From positions 1-64,000 of the forward strand of contig JAJZRF010000003.1 in the NCBI GenBank assembly GCA_021847425.1: a stretch of DNA of 64,000 bases, written 5' to 3'. This DNA is from Deltaproteobacteria bacterium. GTDB taxonomy: Bacteria > Desulfobacterota > Desulfobulbia > Desulfobulbales > Desulfurivibrionaceae. This document shows, in pieces, positions 25,787 to 34,304 of the stretch; positions within the stretch are counted from its first letter, which is position 1, and the number at the start of each line of letters is the position of its first letter. The translations under genes and the position numbers were made by a program. The notes under the pieces are model-generated. The model searched no databases. It saw nothing but the letters and a program-made list of their open reading frames with translations, and was not told the DNA's origin.

Positions 25787-25906
25787 GTAACTGCCCAGCA
25801 GCACTGCATCTGCCTTGTCATCGGCCTGCTCGTGTGCAACAGCACACTTCGCAGACCTCTTCCGCGCATCTGCGGCAGCAGCGAAGCGGCGCTGCTGAAC
25901 AGTTAC
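25787..25906 (+). repeat. Structured intergenic element, family 1, copy B (hybB-hybC)
   Basis: Plus-oriented copy. Outer stem GTAACTGCCCAGCAGC (from 25787) with GCTGCTGAACAGTTAC (to 25906), two mismatches. Core strings GTCATCGGCC (25817-25826) and CCTCTTCCGCGCATCTG (25856-25872). The inner hairpin is GGCCTGC...GCAGACC enclosing TGTGC-AACA-GCACA. It ends 6 bp before the hybC ribosome site in the hyb operon and is antisense to hyb transcription. Confidence 0.85.
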
Positions 25907-25969
25907 GTTTCGTAGTTTACGGAACCTTTCCGGCCCTGAGCTAGAATTTACCTTTCCAATAATTATACA

Positions 25970-27109
25970 TTATGCTTTTTTGAGCTTGGGCAATACCGGC
26001 ACGGTCTTGACAAACCACAAGTAGGCCATCACTTCCGCGGCAATAATCCCGAAGGTGATGAACAGTTCCGGCACCGAGGGGAAATACCGCCAGCCGGTGC
26101 CGGGATCAAAGCCGACAATATAGGTGTTGAACCGGTACATGCTCCCCCCCAGCAGCATGGCGCAGGAGGCGATGAACAACAGCCGCGGGCTTTGCCGGTT
26201 ATTGGGATAGGCCAGAATCAGCAGGGCGGTGAGCAGCAGCAGGTTCTCCAGGAGGAACATGTTGCCCTGGAGCCCTCCGTCAAAGGCCAGGGGCAGATAA
26301 CCGCGCAGGTTCACATCCTCGATCCGGATCACCAGATAGAGGCCGAGCAGCCAGGGCATAACCGCCGAAATTTTGCTCAGCAGGTGCATTTCCATGGGCC
26401 GGTTGAAGGAAATGGCGGCAATAAGCGACTCAAAAATAACCGCGGCATAGCCGATGACCACGGCGGTGATGAGAAAAAGCAGGGGCAAAAATCCGCTCCA
26501 CCAGAGGGGGGAGAGCTTGTGTCCGGCCATGAGCATCATGGTGCCCAGGGAGGATTGATGCATGGTGGGCAGAAGGATGCCCAGCGCGATGAATACGAAA
26601 ATAACCCGGTTGAGTCTGGCCTGCAGCTTGTCTGCCTTGAACTTTTCCAGCAGCGCCGGGGCAAATTCCATCCACAACACCAGGATATAGGTGCCGATGC
26701 AAAGGGCCACCTCGAACATGACCGAATGCAGGTTGCTGAACCAGGGCAGGAAGATATTGTAGCCCTGCCAGTAGCGGCCGATGTCGAAGATCACCGATAC
26801 CCCGGCCAGGGTGTAGCCGAACATGCTGGTCATCAGGGCGGGCCGCACCAGGGGCGAATATTCACCCTTGTTGAACACATAGACGATCAGGGCGATGGAA
26901 TAGCCGGCGCAGGCCAGGGCCGTGCCCACCACCACATCATAGGCGATCCAGATCCCCCAGGGATAGCCGTCGTTCATATTGGAGACCGAACCGATGCCAA
27001 AGATGAACCGCTTGCCGATGAAAAAAAGGCCGATGAGCACGATGGCGGCGCACACCATGAAGGGCACGGTCAGCACCTTGCCTCCTAATGCTTGTCTTTC
27101 TTCCTGCAT
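25970..27109 (-). CDS. hybB: Hydrogenase membrane subunit HybB (NrfD/PsrC family)
   Basis: 379 residues with nine or ten hydrophobic segments, the first starting near residue 15 (VPFMVCAAIVLIGLFFIG). Family traits: the GSVSNMNDGYPWGIWIAYDV segment with aromatic and Gly residues near the quinone site, and HQSSLGTM. In HybOABC enzymes it passes electrons from HybA to menaquinone. The ATG is followed by MQEERQALGG. It lies 39 bp after hybA and 201 bp before hybC, an unusually long gap filled by a repeat. Confidence 0.95.
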   Translation of the reverse strand: MQEERQALGGKVLTVPFMVCAAIVLIGLFFIGKRFIFGIGSVSNMNDGYPWGIWIAYDVVVGTALACAGYSIALIVYVFNKGEYSPLVRPALMTSMFGYTLAGVSVIFDIGRYWQGYNIFLPWFSNLHSVMFEVALCIGTYILVLWMEFAPALLEKFKADKLQARLNRVIFVFIALGILLPTMHQSSLGTMMLMAGHKLSPLWWSGFLPLLFLITAVVIGYAAVIFESLIAAISFNRPMEMHLLSKISAVMPWLLGLYLVIRIEDVNLRGYLPLAFDGGLQGNMFLLENLLLLTALLILAYPNNRQSPRLLFIASCAMLLGGSMYRFNTYIVGFDPGTGWRYFPSVPELFITFGIIAAEVMAYLWFVKTVPVLPKLKKA

Positions 27110-27148
27110 GGAAACACTCCTTTCCGTGAAAAGCCAGAGCTAACACCC

Positions 27149-28099
27149 CTACTCTTTTTTCTCTTCCCTGTTCCGGATGATGTAGATCAGGCCGCCCAGA
27201 ACCACGATGGGATAGACCATGCCCTTGTAAATGGCGTATTGGATGCCGTCCGCCAGGGCCACATAGGAATCATCGGGCAGATCGGGCAGGCCGAGGGAGG
27301 CAAACGGCACTCCGGCCAGGTAGAGAACCTGGGAGCCGCCAAGCTCCTGCGCGCCGTAGACATGCTTGACGTAATCGCCTGCCCGGTGCTGCTGAACCTC
27401 GGTCGAATCAATATTGGCCACCGGAAAATCGTAATACTCTCCGGGCGACATGCCCAGCCGCCGCTTGGCCTCGGTCCGCAGCTTTTCCACCGGTCCGAAC
27501 AGGGAAGCCCCGGTGGGGCAGGCAGCGCAGCAGGCGGAAATCCCGCCCTTGGCCAAAAGATGGGCGCACATCTGACACTTGACAATCTCCGGAAAGGGAG
27601 AATTCCACTCAAATTTGGGAATATTGTAGGGGCAGGCAACCTGGCAGTAGCGGCAACCAATGCAGGCCTTTTTGTTGTACGTCACCACTCCGTTATCGGG
27701 GTTTTTAACCAGAGCCGAGACCGGGCAGGCCGAAACACAGGCGGGATCAAGGCAGTGCATGCAGTGCCGCTTGATGAAGGCAAAACCGGCGAGGGAATCC
27801 TTTGGCCCATCAACGCCGTAGCGCTTGATGACATTCAGGGTTTTGGCGGACAGATCCTGGGGGTCGTCCCACATCGGCTCCTTGGGGTTGGCGTGTTCCA
27901 CCGGCTTGTTGTTGGCCTGTTTGCAGGCATACTCGCAAACCTTGCAGCCGATGCAGAGGGTGGAATCGTACAGGATGCCAACCGCATTGGGAGGCAGCTC
28001 CTTCCGTGACCGTCTGGCCTGGGCCGGGCTTTGATCCGCAGCCAGCAGCAGACCGCCGGCCGCGGCCCCTTTCAGAAAATCCCTGCGTCGTATCTTCAT
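27149..28099 (-). CDS. hybA: Hydrogenase Fe-S subunit HybA
   Basis: 316 residues with a Tat signal (RRRDFLKGAAAGGLLLAA). Sixteen cysteines form four [4Fe-4S] sites: CIGCKVCEYACKQ, CMHCLDPACVSACP, CIGCRYCQVACP and CQMCAHLL with CCAACPTGA. A single C-terminal membrane helix (VYPIVVLGGLIYII) anchors it at the outer face. It transfers electrons from HybO to HybB. It starts 3 bp after hybO. Confidence 0.96.
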   Translation of the reverse strand: MKIRRRDFLKGAAAGGLLLAADQSPAQARRSRKELPPNAVGILYDSTLCIGCKVCEYACKQANNKPVEHANPKEPMWDDPQDLSAKTLNVIKRYGVDGPKDSLAGFAFIKRHCMHCLDPACVSACPVSALVKNPDNGVVTYNKKACIGCRYCQVACPYNIPKFEWNSPFPEIVKCQMCAHLLAKGGISACCAACPTGASLFGPVEKLRTEAKRRLGMSPGEYYDFPVANIDSTEVQQHRAGDYVKHVYGAQELGGSQVLYLAGVPFASLGLPDLPDDSYVALADGIQYAIYKGMVYPIVVLGGLIYIIRNREEKKE

Positions 28100-28102
28100 A
28101 CC

Positions 28103-29227
28103 CTATTCTCCCTCTGAGGAAGAACCTGGTCCGGTCTTGCCGAGGTTCTTGGCAATCGCCACCCCGGCCCCCAGCGCCACCCCGGCCACCCCGGCAGCAA
28201 GGGCCACCGCGCCCACCGAAGCGCCCGGCCCCCGCTCGGTGACGATATACGGATACGCGGACCCAGGGGTAATGTACTTCAGGTCGGCCTGGGTATGCAG
28301 GGGGATATTGAAGCCCACCCCTTCCTCGGTGCAGCCGAAACAGGGATGGCCGGTGCCCACCGGCCAGGCGCCCGAGCCGACGTCATTAAAAAGGATGGCC
28401 GGGCAGTTGGCAAAGGTCATCGGCCCCTTGCAACCGAGCTTGAACAGGCAATAGCCTTTCCGGTGCCCCTCATCGCCGAATTTGATGGCAAACCGCCCCG
28501 CGTCAAAATGGGGCCTGCGCTCGCAGTTCTCGTGGATGAGCCGGCCATAGGCGAATTTCGGCCTGCCTTTTTGATCAAGGCTGGGCAATTTTTTAAAGGT
28601 CAGGAAGTGGATCACGGTGGAGAGAAAATTATAGGCATTGGGCGGACAGCCCGGGATCGTCACCACACTCTTGCCCTTGAGAAACTCGGGCGCACCGATA
28701 GCGCCGGTGGGGTTCGGCTTTGCCGCGGCAACCCCGCCCCAGGAGGCGCAGGAGCCAATGGCAACAACAGCGGCAGCCTTGGCTGCGGTCTCGCGCACGA
28801 TTTCGCTGAAAGGCCTGCCGCCGATCATGCAGTACACCCCGCCGTCCTTCACGGGAATGGCCCCTTCCACCACCAGGATGAACTTGCCGGTATTCTTCTG
28901 AATCGAGGCCTGCAAGGCCGCTTCCGCCTGGTGCCCGGCCCCGGCGTTGAGGGTTTCATTATAATCAAGGGAGATAAGATCAAGAATAAGGTGTTCAAGG
29001 GAGGGATGGGATGGCCGCAACAGCGATTCGGTACAACCGGTGCAACCTGAACCGGAAAGCCAGATCACCGGGGGACGTTGCGGAGCCGTGATTGCCGCCG
29101 CGATCCGCGGGGCGGCCTCCAGAGGGAGCCCCAGGCCGGCAGCCATCACCGCGCAGAACTTCATAAAATCACGACGCGAAATCCCGTTCAGACGTTCTCT
29201 GACCCTGGCAAAATCCTGTTCTTTCAT
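28103..29227 (-). CDS. hybO: [NiFe] hydrogenase small subunit HybO
   Basis: 374 residues. Tat signal SRRDFMKFCAVMAAGLGLPL exports the folded HybO-HybC dimer. Proximal cluster ligands in SGCTGCTES, GSCASWGG and GCPPN; distal and medial ligands in HENCERRPHFD, CLFKLGCKG, ANCP and HPCFGCTEE. CTGC has Gly where O2-tolerant enzymes carry an extra Cys, so a standard O2-sensitive enzyme is expected. A C-terminal hydrophobic helix rich in Gly, Ala and Val anchors it. First gene of the hyb operon. Confidence 0.97.
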   Translation of the reverse strand: MKEQDFARVRERLNGISRRDFMKFCAVMAAGLGLPLEAAPRIAAAITAPQRPPVIWLSGSGCTGCTESLLRPSHPSLEHLILDLISLDYNETLNAGAGHQAEAALQASIQKNTGKFILVVEGAIPVKDGGVYCMIGGRPFSEIVRETAAKAAAVVAIGSCASWGGVAAAKPNPTGAIGAPEFLKGKSVVTIPGCPPNAYNFLSTVIHFLTFKKLPSLDQKGRPKFAYGRLIHENCERRPHFDAGRFAIKFGDEGHRKGYCLFKLGCKGPMTFANCPAILFNDVGSGAWPVGTGHPCFGCTEEGVGFNIPLHTQADLKYITPGSAYPYIVTERGPGASVGAVALAAGVAGVALGAGVAIAKNLGKTGPGSSSEGE

Positions 29228-29302
29228 CGTTCGCCTCTTTGCGTGTGTGGAGCGTTATCCCCATTCCAATAGCTGCGCAACTTCAAAAGATTATCCATTA
29301 TT

Positions 29303-29340
29303 GCATCACAATTGCCGATCACAAGTCAAGCACGATCACA
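29303..29340 (-). promoter_or_regulatory. TGTGATCG direct repeats in the hyb leader
   Basis: On the minus strand TGTGATCG occurs at 29340-29333 and 29323-29316, 17 bp apart, with a degenerate third (TGTGATGC) at 29310-29303. They lie between the predicted hyb promoter and hybO. They could be half-sites for a regulator; the same octamer forms both arms of the outer stem in repeat copy A. Confidence 0.4.
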
Positions 29341-29361
29341 CTAGGTATAAACACCTACAAA

Positions 29362-29391
29362 ATAGTAGTGCAGTTTTCAATCTGCGGTCAA
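29362..29391 (-). promoter_or_regulatory. Predicted promoter of the hyb operon
   Basis: On the minus strand TTGACC (29391-29386) and TACTAT (29367-29362) are 18 bp apart. The leader would be about 128 nt and contains the TGTGATCG repeats and a TAGGT/ACCTA palindrome. No -24/-12 element was found. Confidence 0.5.
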
Positions 29392-29402
29392 GAATTTTCT
29401 CG

Positions 29403-29431
29403 TTGGCCGACCGGATTCTTTACGGTATGGT
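29403..29431 (+). promoter_or_regulatory. Predicted promoter of the SplB-like gene
   Basis: TTGGCC (29403-29408) and TATGGT (29426-29431) with a 17 bp spacer. It is divergent from the hyb promoter, the two -35 boxes being 11 bp apart. Confidence 0.5.
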
Positions 29432-29467
29432 GCCGCAACCAGAAGACAACCAGGGACGTCCGCCGCC

Positions 29468-30607
29468 ATGCCGCATACCGCTCACCTTGATCCTGCCAGC
29501 ATTATCCAGCATGTGTATGTTGAAGATGACTGCCGGGATCTGCCCCTCACCAGAAATATCCTGGCCAATCTTCCGGGCCGGGAGGTGCGGATTATTCCGC
29601 CCCGGTCCGGGCCGGACCTTTCCGCGTCCAGCCTCGGCCCCCAAAGCCTCACCAGCGGGAAAAAACATTTGCTTCTCTGTAAAAACCGGGGCCGCTTTCT
29701 CAAACCCTGCCCGGCGACCAGGGAATACCGCTGTTGCGACTACCAGGTGCTCAATGTGGGCATGAACTGCCCCATGGACTGCGTGTACTGCATTTTGCAG
29801 GCCTACCTGAACAACCCCTGGCTTTCTTTTTTTGTGAATACCGATGATCTGCTGGCCGAACTCACCGCCGCCTTTGCCGAAACCCCGCAGACCTCCCGGC
29901 GCATCGGCACCGGCGAATTCACCGACTCCATGGCCCTGGACCGGGTCACGGGCTTGAGCCGGATTCTTATTGAATTTTTCAAGGATAGACCCAACGCAGT
30001 GCTTGAGCTGAAATCGAAAGCGGTTGCCATAGACAACCTCCAGCACTGCGAGCATGGCAACCGCACCATCATGGCCTGGTCGCTCAACAGCCCGGAGATC
30101 ATGGCCAAGGAGGAGCTGCGCACCGCCAGCCTGGACCAGCGGTTGGCCGCGGCTGCCCAGTGCGCCGCCTGGGGTTACAAGCTGGCCTTTCATTTTGATC
30201 CGCTCATCTATCATCCCGGCTGGAAAGAAGGCTACAAAGAGACAATCGCCCGGCTCTTTGCCGCAGTTCCGGCGGCAAGCATCGTCTGGATCAGCATGGG
30301 AGCGCTGCGTTTCCTTCCCGCCCTGAAAAGCATTGCCACCGGGCGTTTCCCCAGGTCCCGCTTCTTCCATGAAGAATTTGTCCTGGGCCTGGACAACAAA
30401 TTCCGCTACTTCCGCCCGCTGCGCACGGAGATGTACCGCCACCTGGCGCACCACCTTTCCCGCTACCTGGACCCGGATACCTGCCTGTATTTCTGCATGG
30501 AAAGCGATGAGATATGGAGGGATGTTTTCGGCTTCTCCCCGGAAGAAAAAGGCGGGTTGCCGGCCATGCTCGACCTGGCTGCCCGGAGCAAATGCGGCCA
30601 GCCCTGA
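29468..30607 (+). CDS. SplB-like radical SAM protein (spore photoproduct lyase family)
   Basis: 379 residues. A radical SAM enzyme with the CxxxCxxC cluster motif in NCPMDCVYC (about residues 98-106), preceded by YQVLNVGMN. The fold continues with GTGEFTDS, LELKSKAVAI, MAWSLNSPE and FHFDPLIYHPG, as in spore photoproduct lyase. Similar proteins occur in many non-sporulating anaerobes, where they may repair thymine photoproducts or act on another substrate. The conserved C-terminal Cys region is not obvious. It is transcribed alone and away from hyb. Confidence 0.85.
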   Translation: MPHTAHLDPASIIQHVYVEDDCRDLPLTRNILANLPGREVRIIPPRSGPDLSASSLGPQSLTSGKKHLLLCKNRGRFLKPCPATREYRCCDYQVLNVGMNCPMDCVYCILQAYLNNPWLSFFVNTDDLLAELTAAFAETPQTSRRIGTGEFTDSMALDRVTGLSRILIEFFKDRPNAVLELKSKAVAIDNLQHCEHGNRTIMAWSLNSPEIMAKEELRTASLDQRLAAAAQCAAWGYKLAFHFDPLIYHPGWKEGYKETIARLFAAVPAASIVWISMGALRFLPALKSIATGRFPRSRFFHEEFVLGLDNKFRYFRPLRTEMYRHLAHHLSRYLDPDTCLYFCMESDEIWRDVFGFSPEEKGGLPAMLDLAARSKCGQP

Positions 30608-30661
30608 GCACGAAGCCATCAGCCAGGAATGGGGCCAATTCCGGCTCAGTCCTTTTGGGTG

Positions 30662-30690
30662 TTGATTTTTACCAAGGCGATCCTTACTAT
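30662..30690 (+). promoter_or_regulatory. Predicted promoter of ssb
   Basis: TTGATT (30662-30667) and TACTAT (30685-30690) with a 17 bp spacer. A leader of about 150 nt precedes ssb, whose ribosome site is AAGGAG. Confidence 0.55.
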
Positions 30691-30846
30691 GGTATATCGT
30701 TTCCTGGCCGCCATGTCCTGAAGACCGCGGATAACCCGCACCCGGAAAAGGTTGGTGCAGGCTCGGGGATTAGCCGTTATGATGGGCGGGCTACCCAGAC
30801 AACGCCTCATTTTCTGTAAACCTGATCAACGAGATAAGGAGAAAAA

Positions 30847-31257
30847 ATGGTCAACAAAGTCATCCTCATCGGCAACCTCGGCAAGGATCCGGAAGTACGC
30901 TACTCGCAGGCAGGGGCCGCCATCGCCAGCTTCAATGTCGCCACCACCGAAACCTGGAAAAAACAGGACGGCACCAAGGAAGAATTGACCGAATGGCACC
31001 GGATCGTGGCCTTTGGCCGTCTGGGCGAGATTTGCGGCGAATACCTGTCAAAGGGCTCCAAGGTTTTCATCGAAGGCCGGCTGCAAACCCGGAAGTGGGA
31101 CGACAAGGACGGCAACACCCGATACACCACGGAGATCGTGGCCAGGGAGATGAAGATGCTTTCCCCCCGTGGCAGCAGCGGAGATTCATCGCAGTCCCAG
31201 CAGTACAACGATCAGCCTTTTCCCGAGCCGGTCATGGGGGATGATGTTCCGTTTTAA
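30847..31257 (+). CDS. ssb: Single-stranded DNA-binding protein
   Basis: 136 residues. Tetrameric SSB with an OB fold (residues about 1-105: [52 protein letters not shown]), a short Ser/Gln-rich linker and the acidic C-terminal tip DDVPF that recruits repair and replication proteins. It has its own promoter and is followed 75 bp later by the cbpA-like gene. Confidence 0.97.
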   Translation: MVNKVILIGNLGKDPEVRYSQAGAAIASFNVATTETWKKQDGTKEELTEWHRIVAFGRLGEICGEYLSKGSKVFIEGRLQTRKWDDKDGNTRYTTEIVAREMKMLSPRGSSGDSSQSQQYNDQPFPEPVMGDDVPF

Positions 31258-31331
31258 TCACCCATTCCAGCAAGACAGTTCAGCAGTGTCAACGGCGATG
31301 GCGGAAGCCCGAACAGACAGGCAGGTCAGGC

Positions 31332-32270
31332 ATGGATTATTATAAATTACTCGGTGTGGAAAAAAGCGCTTCCCCGGAGGAAATCAAGAAGGCCTACCGC
31401 AAACTTGCCCTCAAGCACCATCCGGACCGCAACAAGGGCAACAAGGAAGCGGAGGAGCAGTTTAAAAAAATCAGCGAGGCGTACGCCGTTCTCTCCGACA
31501 AGGAAAAACGGCAACAATACGACACCGTTGGTTCCGCCGGTTTTCAGCAGCGCTATTCACAGGAAGATATCTTCCGCAACGCCGATCTGGGCGACATCCT
31601 GCGGGAATTCGGCATCAACTTCGGCGGGGGCCGCGCCACCTACCGGAGCTCCGGCACGGGGGGCGGCATATTCGATGAGATGTTCCGTCAGCCTGGGACG
31701 GGCGGCCGCCCCAGCCATGGCTTTCAGGATGCGCGCCAGCAGCAACAGGTGAAGGGCAATGATCTTTCCCTGGAATTGCCGGTCACCCTCTCTGAAGTGC
31801 TGACCGGCGCCGAAAAAACCATCTCCCTTAGCCGCGGCTCCGGGGCGGAAAAAGTTTCCGTAAAAATTCCCGCAGGAATCGAGACCGGCAAAAAGCTGCG
31901 GATTTCCGGCAAGGGCTCTCCTTCCCCCATGGGCGGACCGTCAGGCGACCTGTATCTGCTGATCAAGGTTGAACCGCATAAAATCTTTACCCGGAAAGGG
32001 GCCCATCTCAGCATGGACCTGCAAATACCCTACAGCTCCGCCGTGTTTGGCGCGGAGGTGGAGGTTCCAACCCTGGAGGGAAAGCAGCTCAAGGTCAAGG
32101 TTCCTCCCGGCTGCCAGCCCCAGGCAAAACTTCGCCTTCGCAAACATGGCTTGCCGGACAGCGGAGGAGCGCGGGGAGACCTGCTGGTGAAAATCGTGGT
32201 GGCGGTGCCAAAGGACTTGTCGGATGAACAGCGGGAACTGGTGAACAGGCTGAAGGAGTCCGGACTGTAG
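31332..32270 (+). CDS. cbpA: DnaJ/CbpA-type co-chaperone
   Basis: 312 residues. N-terminal J-domain (about 1-68) with the catalytic HPD in KHHPDRNKG; a Gly/Phe-rich linker follows; then two DnaJ C-terminal substrate-binding domains ([52 protein letters not shown]). The CxxCxGxG zinc fingers of DnaJ are absent, so it is CbpA/type II. It stimulates DnaK ATPase. The symbol is by architecture; exact orthology is not proven. Confidence 0.88.
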   Translation: MDYYKLLGVEKSASPEEIKKAYRKLALKHHPDRNKGNKEAEEQFKKISEAYAVLSDKEKRQQYDTVGSAGFQQRYSQEDIFRNADLGDILREFGINFGGGRATYRSSGTGGGIFDEMFRQPGTGGRPSHGFQDARQQQQVKGNDLSLELPVTLSEVLTGAEKTISLSRGSGAEKVSVKIPAGIETGKKLRISGKGSPSPMGGPSGDLYLLIKVEPHKIFTRKGAHLSMDLQIPYSSAVFGAEVEVPTLEGKQLKVKVPPGCQPQAKLRLRKHGLPDSGGARGDLLVKIVVAVPKDLSDEQRELVNRLKESGL

Positions 32271-32284
32271 CAGTGTTGCCGCTC

Positions 32285-32998
32285 TCAGATAAGAATCCCG
32301 ACAAACATGGTGGAGACACTGAAGATGTATTTCTCCGGCAGCCCGCCCCGCATGATGATGTCATCCTCGATCCGGGTGAGAATCTGGGTCATGATAACCT
32401 CGTAGCCCATATTGATGTAGCCGTCCCCCTTGGCTTCGTTGGTGATGAACAGCAGCTTCCCGCTTTTGTTCTTGCAGGTCTTCAACCGCCAGTTCACCTG
32501 ACTGACATTATGATGGAGCCGTTGCAGCCGCGCCAGAGGAATCTGCAACCCGCTCAGTAAAACATCCCCATCCCGGACATTGTAAGCCTCCTGGATGCTT
32601 TTCCACAGGCCAAGACTCAGCAAGTATACCCGGTCCGGCTCGGCAACGTCCTCCTGAAACGCCGCAGTGAGTATCTCATTGGAGGGCTTGGAGGCATACC
32701 CCTGCTCCCCTGTGGGCCGGGGGGCAAAAATGGAATCGATCTTCCGCCGCTGCTGGACCGGGTTCTTCTCGTATTTGGGGTTCTTGGCGTACAGACGCGC
32801 GGTGAAATCCCGCAAGCCGCTGCGATACTGCTGCACATGATAGCGGATGATGCCCACATCCGTCGGCGTAAAAAAACTGCTGACGCCATATTCGGCGTTG
32901 CCCCCGGAGAATCCGCATCCGGCCAGCCCGGACAGAACAAAAACCATCAGTATGAGGGCAACGGTTTTGGACAGGGCCCGGACAACGGGCCTCGGCAT
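32285..32998 (-). CDS. Conserved lipoprotein of unknown function
   Basis: 237 residues from the ATG at 32998 (a GTG one codon earlier is possible), with GAGGTGA upstream. Signal peptide with lipobox LSGLAGC; the residues after the Cys (GFSGG) suggest outer-membrane sorting, though this is uncertain. The mature part is mixed alpha/beta with no recognised domain; it has QVNWRLKTCKNKSGKLLFIT and ends in a hydrophobic strand FSVSTMFVGILI. Convergent with cbpA (14 bp apart). Possibly an envelope assembly or regulatory lipoprotein; no function is assigned. Confidence 0.75.
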   Translation of the reverse strand: MPRPVVRALSKTVALILMVFVLSGLAGCGFSGGNAEYGVSSFFTPTDVGIIRYHVQQYRSGLRDFTARLYAKNPKYEKNPVQQRRKIDSIFAPRPTGEQGYASKPSNEILTAAFQEDVAEPDRVYLLSLGLWKSIQEAYNVRDGDVLLSGLQIPLARLQRLHHNVSQVNWRLKTCKNKSGKLLFITNEAKGDGYINMGYEVIMTQILTRIEDDIIMRGGLPEKYIFSVSTMFVGILI

Positions 32999-33018
32999 CA
33001 CATCACCTCACGGCACAT

Positions 33019-33128
33019 TAGGGGTAAAGGGGAAAGGTAAAAGGTTAAAGGTCCAAGATGGAGAGGGTGATCTCCGCCTCCATTGTCTTCTAACCTTGCA
33101 CCTTTCACCTTGCGCCTTTCACCTTTTA
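33019..33128. repeat. Imperfect inverted repeat between the lipoprotein gene and purC
   Basis: Left arm with GGTAAAAGGTTAAAGGTCCA and CAAGATGGAG; right arm contains the complement of CAATGGAG, GCAAGGTTAG and repeated GGTGAAAGG units. The arms are about 45 bp with many mismatches. It begins at the purC stop codon. This AAAGGTG-rich palindrome type recurs in many genomes as a dispersed repeat. Confidence 0.6.
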
Positions 33129-34016
33129 GATATCTCCGCCGGTTATCCTGATCAAGGCCTCCCGGTAACGGGAAGCGGTTTTCTCGATGATTTCCCGCGG
33201 CAGCTTGGGCGGCGGCGGGGTTTTTCCCCAATCGAGGGTGGAGAGATAGTCCCGGAGAAACTGCTTGTCAAAACTCGGCTGCCCGGCGCCGGGGCGGTAC
33301 TGGTCTTCCGGCCAGAACCGGGACGAGTCCGGAGTCAATACCTCGTCGATGAGCAGGATCTCCCCGTTATAGATGCCAAGCTCAAACTTGGTGTCGGCAA
33401 TGATGATTCCCCGGCTGCGGGCATAGTCAGCCGCCTTTTCATAAAGGCGCACGCAGATATCCTTGACCCGGGCGGTCTGCTCCCTGCCCACGATCTTTTC
33501 CATCTCGGCCAGGGAGATGTTCTCGTCATGCGTGCCAAGCGCCGCCTTGGTGGACGGGGTGAAAAGCGGCTCGGGAAACTTGTCCGACTCCCGCATCCCG
33601 GCGGGCAGGGCAAAGCCGCAGACCGTCGGATCTTTTTTATATGCCTCCCAGAACGAACCGGAGAGATACCCCCGGACAATACATTCCACCGGCAGGGGTT
33701 TGGCCTTTTTCACCAGCAGGCTGCGGCCCGCGAGCTGCTCGCGGTACGGACCGCACACCGCCGGATATTCCGCGACATTTGCCGTGATCAGATGATTGGG
33801 CACGATGTCCTTGAGATAGTCAAACCAGAACAGGGAAAGCCTGGTCAGGATCGCGCCCTTGTCGGGAATGGGGTCATCCATGATCACGTCAAAGGCGGAA
33901 ATCCTATCCGAGGCCACCATCAGCAGATGGTCTTCCACCTCGTAGAGATCCCGGACCTTGCCGCGATGCAGCAGATGGAGATTGGCAAAATTCGTTTGGG
34001 TTACGGGAGTGGTCAT
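33126..34016 (-). CDS. purC: SAICAR synthetase PurC
   Basis: 296 residues. Joins CAIR and aspartate with ATP in purine synthesis. Recognisable motifs: HRGKVRDLYEV, VASDRISAFDVIM, LPVECIVRGYLSGSFWEAY, IIIADTKFELG and LIDEVLTPDSSRFW. The size matches the longer (yeast-like) form. It stands alone; purD and purE lie 10 kb away. It sits between two intergenic repeats. Confidence 0.97.
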   Translation of the reverse strand: MTTPVTQTNFANLHLLHRGKVRDLYEVEDHLLMVASDRISAFDVIMDDPIPDKGAILTRLSLFWFDYLKDIVPNHLITANVAEYPAVCGPYREQLAGRSLLVKKAKPLPVECIVRGYLSGSFWEAYKKDPTVCGFALPAGMRESDKFPEPLFTPSTKAALGTHDENISLAEMEKIVGREQTARVKDICVRLYEKAADYARSRGIIIADTKFELGIYNGEILLIDEVLTPDSSRFWPEDQYRPGAGQPSFDKQFLRDYLSTLDWGKTPPPPKLPREIIEKTASRYREALIRITGGDI

Positions 34017-34131
34017 GACGTATTCTTCCTTATCAAAATATTACAGCGGCGCAGCAGCGACGCGAGCATGACAATGCCGGGGTCTTTTCAAAAAGGATAC
34101 ATGTTCCCAACCGCTTGCGCGATATTTTTTT

Positions 34132-34304
34132 GTAAGTATTCAGCAGCGCCGCTTGCGCTGCTGCCGCAGATCCGCGAAAGAGGCTGGTTCGCAGGTAAGC
34201 GACAGGGAGGAAGACTCCGATACACCAGGTATGCGAACCGGCCGATGACAGCTAAGCGAGCGCAGCGAGACTGCGAAGGAGATGCGGTGCTGCTGAATAC
34301 TTAC
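34132..34304 (-). repeat. Structured intergenic element, family 1, copy C (mutL 3' end)
   Basis: Minus-oriented copy, longest of the four. Perfect outer stem GTAAGTATTCAGCAGC with GCTGCTGAATACTTAC. Core strings on the minus strand: GTCATCGGCC (34249-34240) and CCTCTTTCGCGGATCTG (34183-34167). The inner stem is GGTTCGCA/TGCGAACC and contains ATACCTGGTGTAT as in copy A. Its first bases GTAA supply the TAA stop of mutL. Confidence 0.85.

Noticed and set aside
20337-25915. Long plus-strand frames (20337-22124, 24116-25915) antisense to the DUF3365 kinase and hybC
   Set aside because: They are mirror images of conserved genes, with no ribosome site or recognisable domain.
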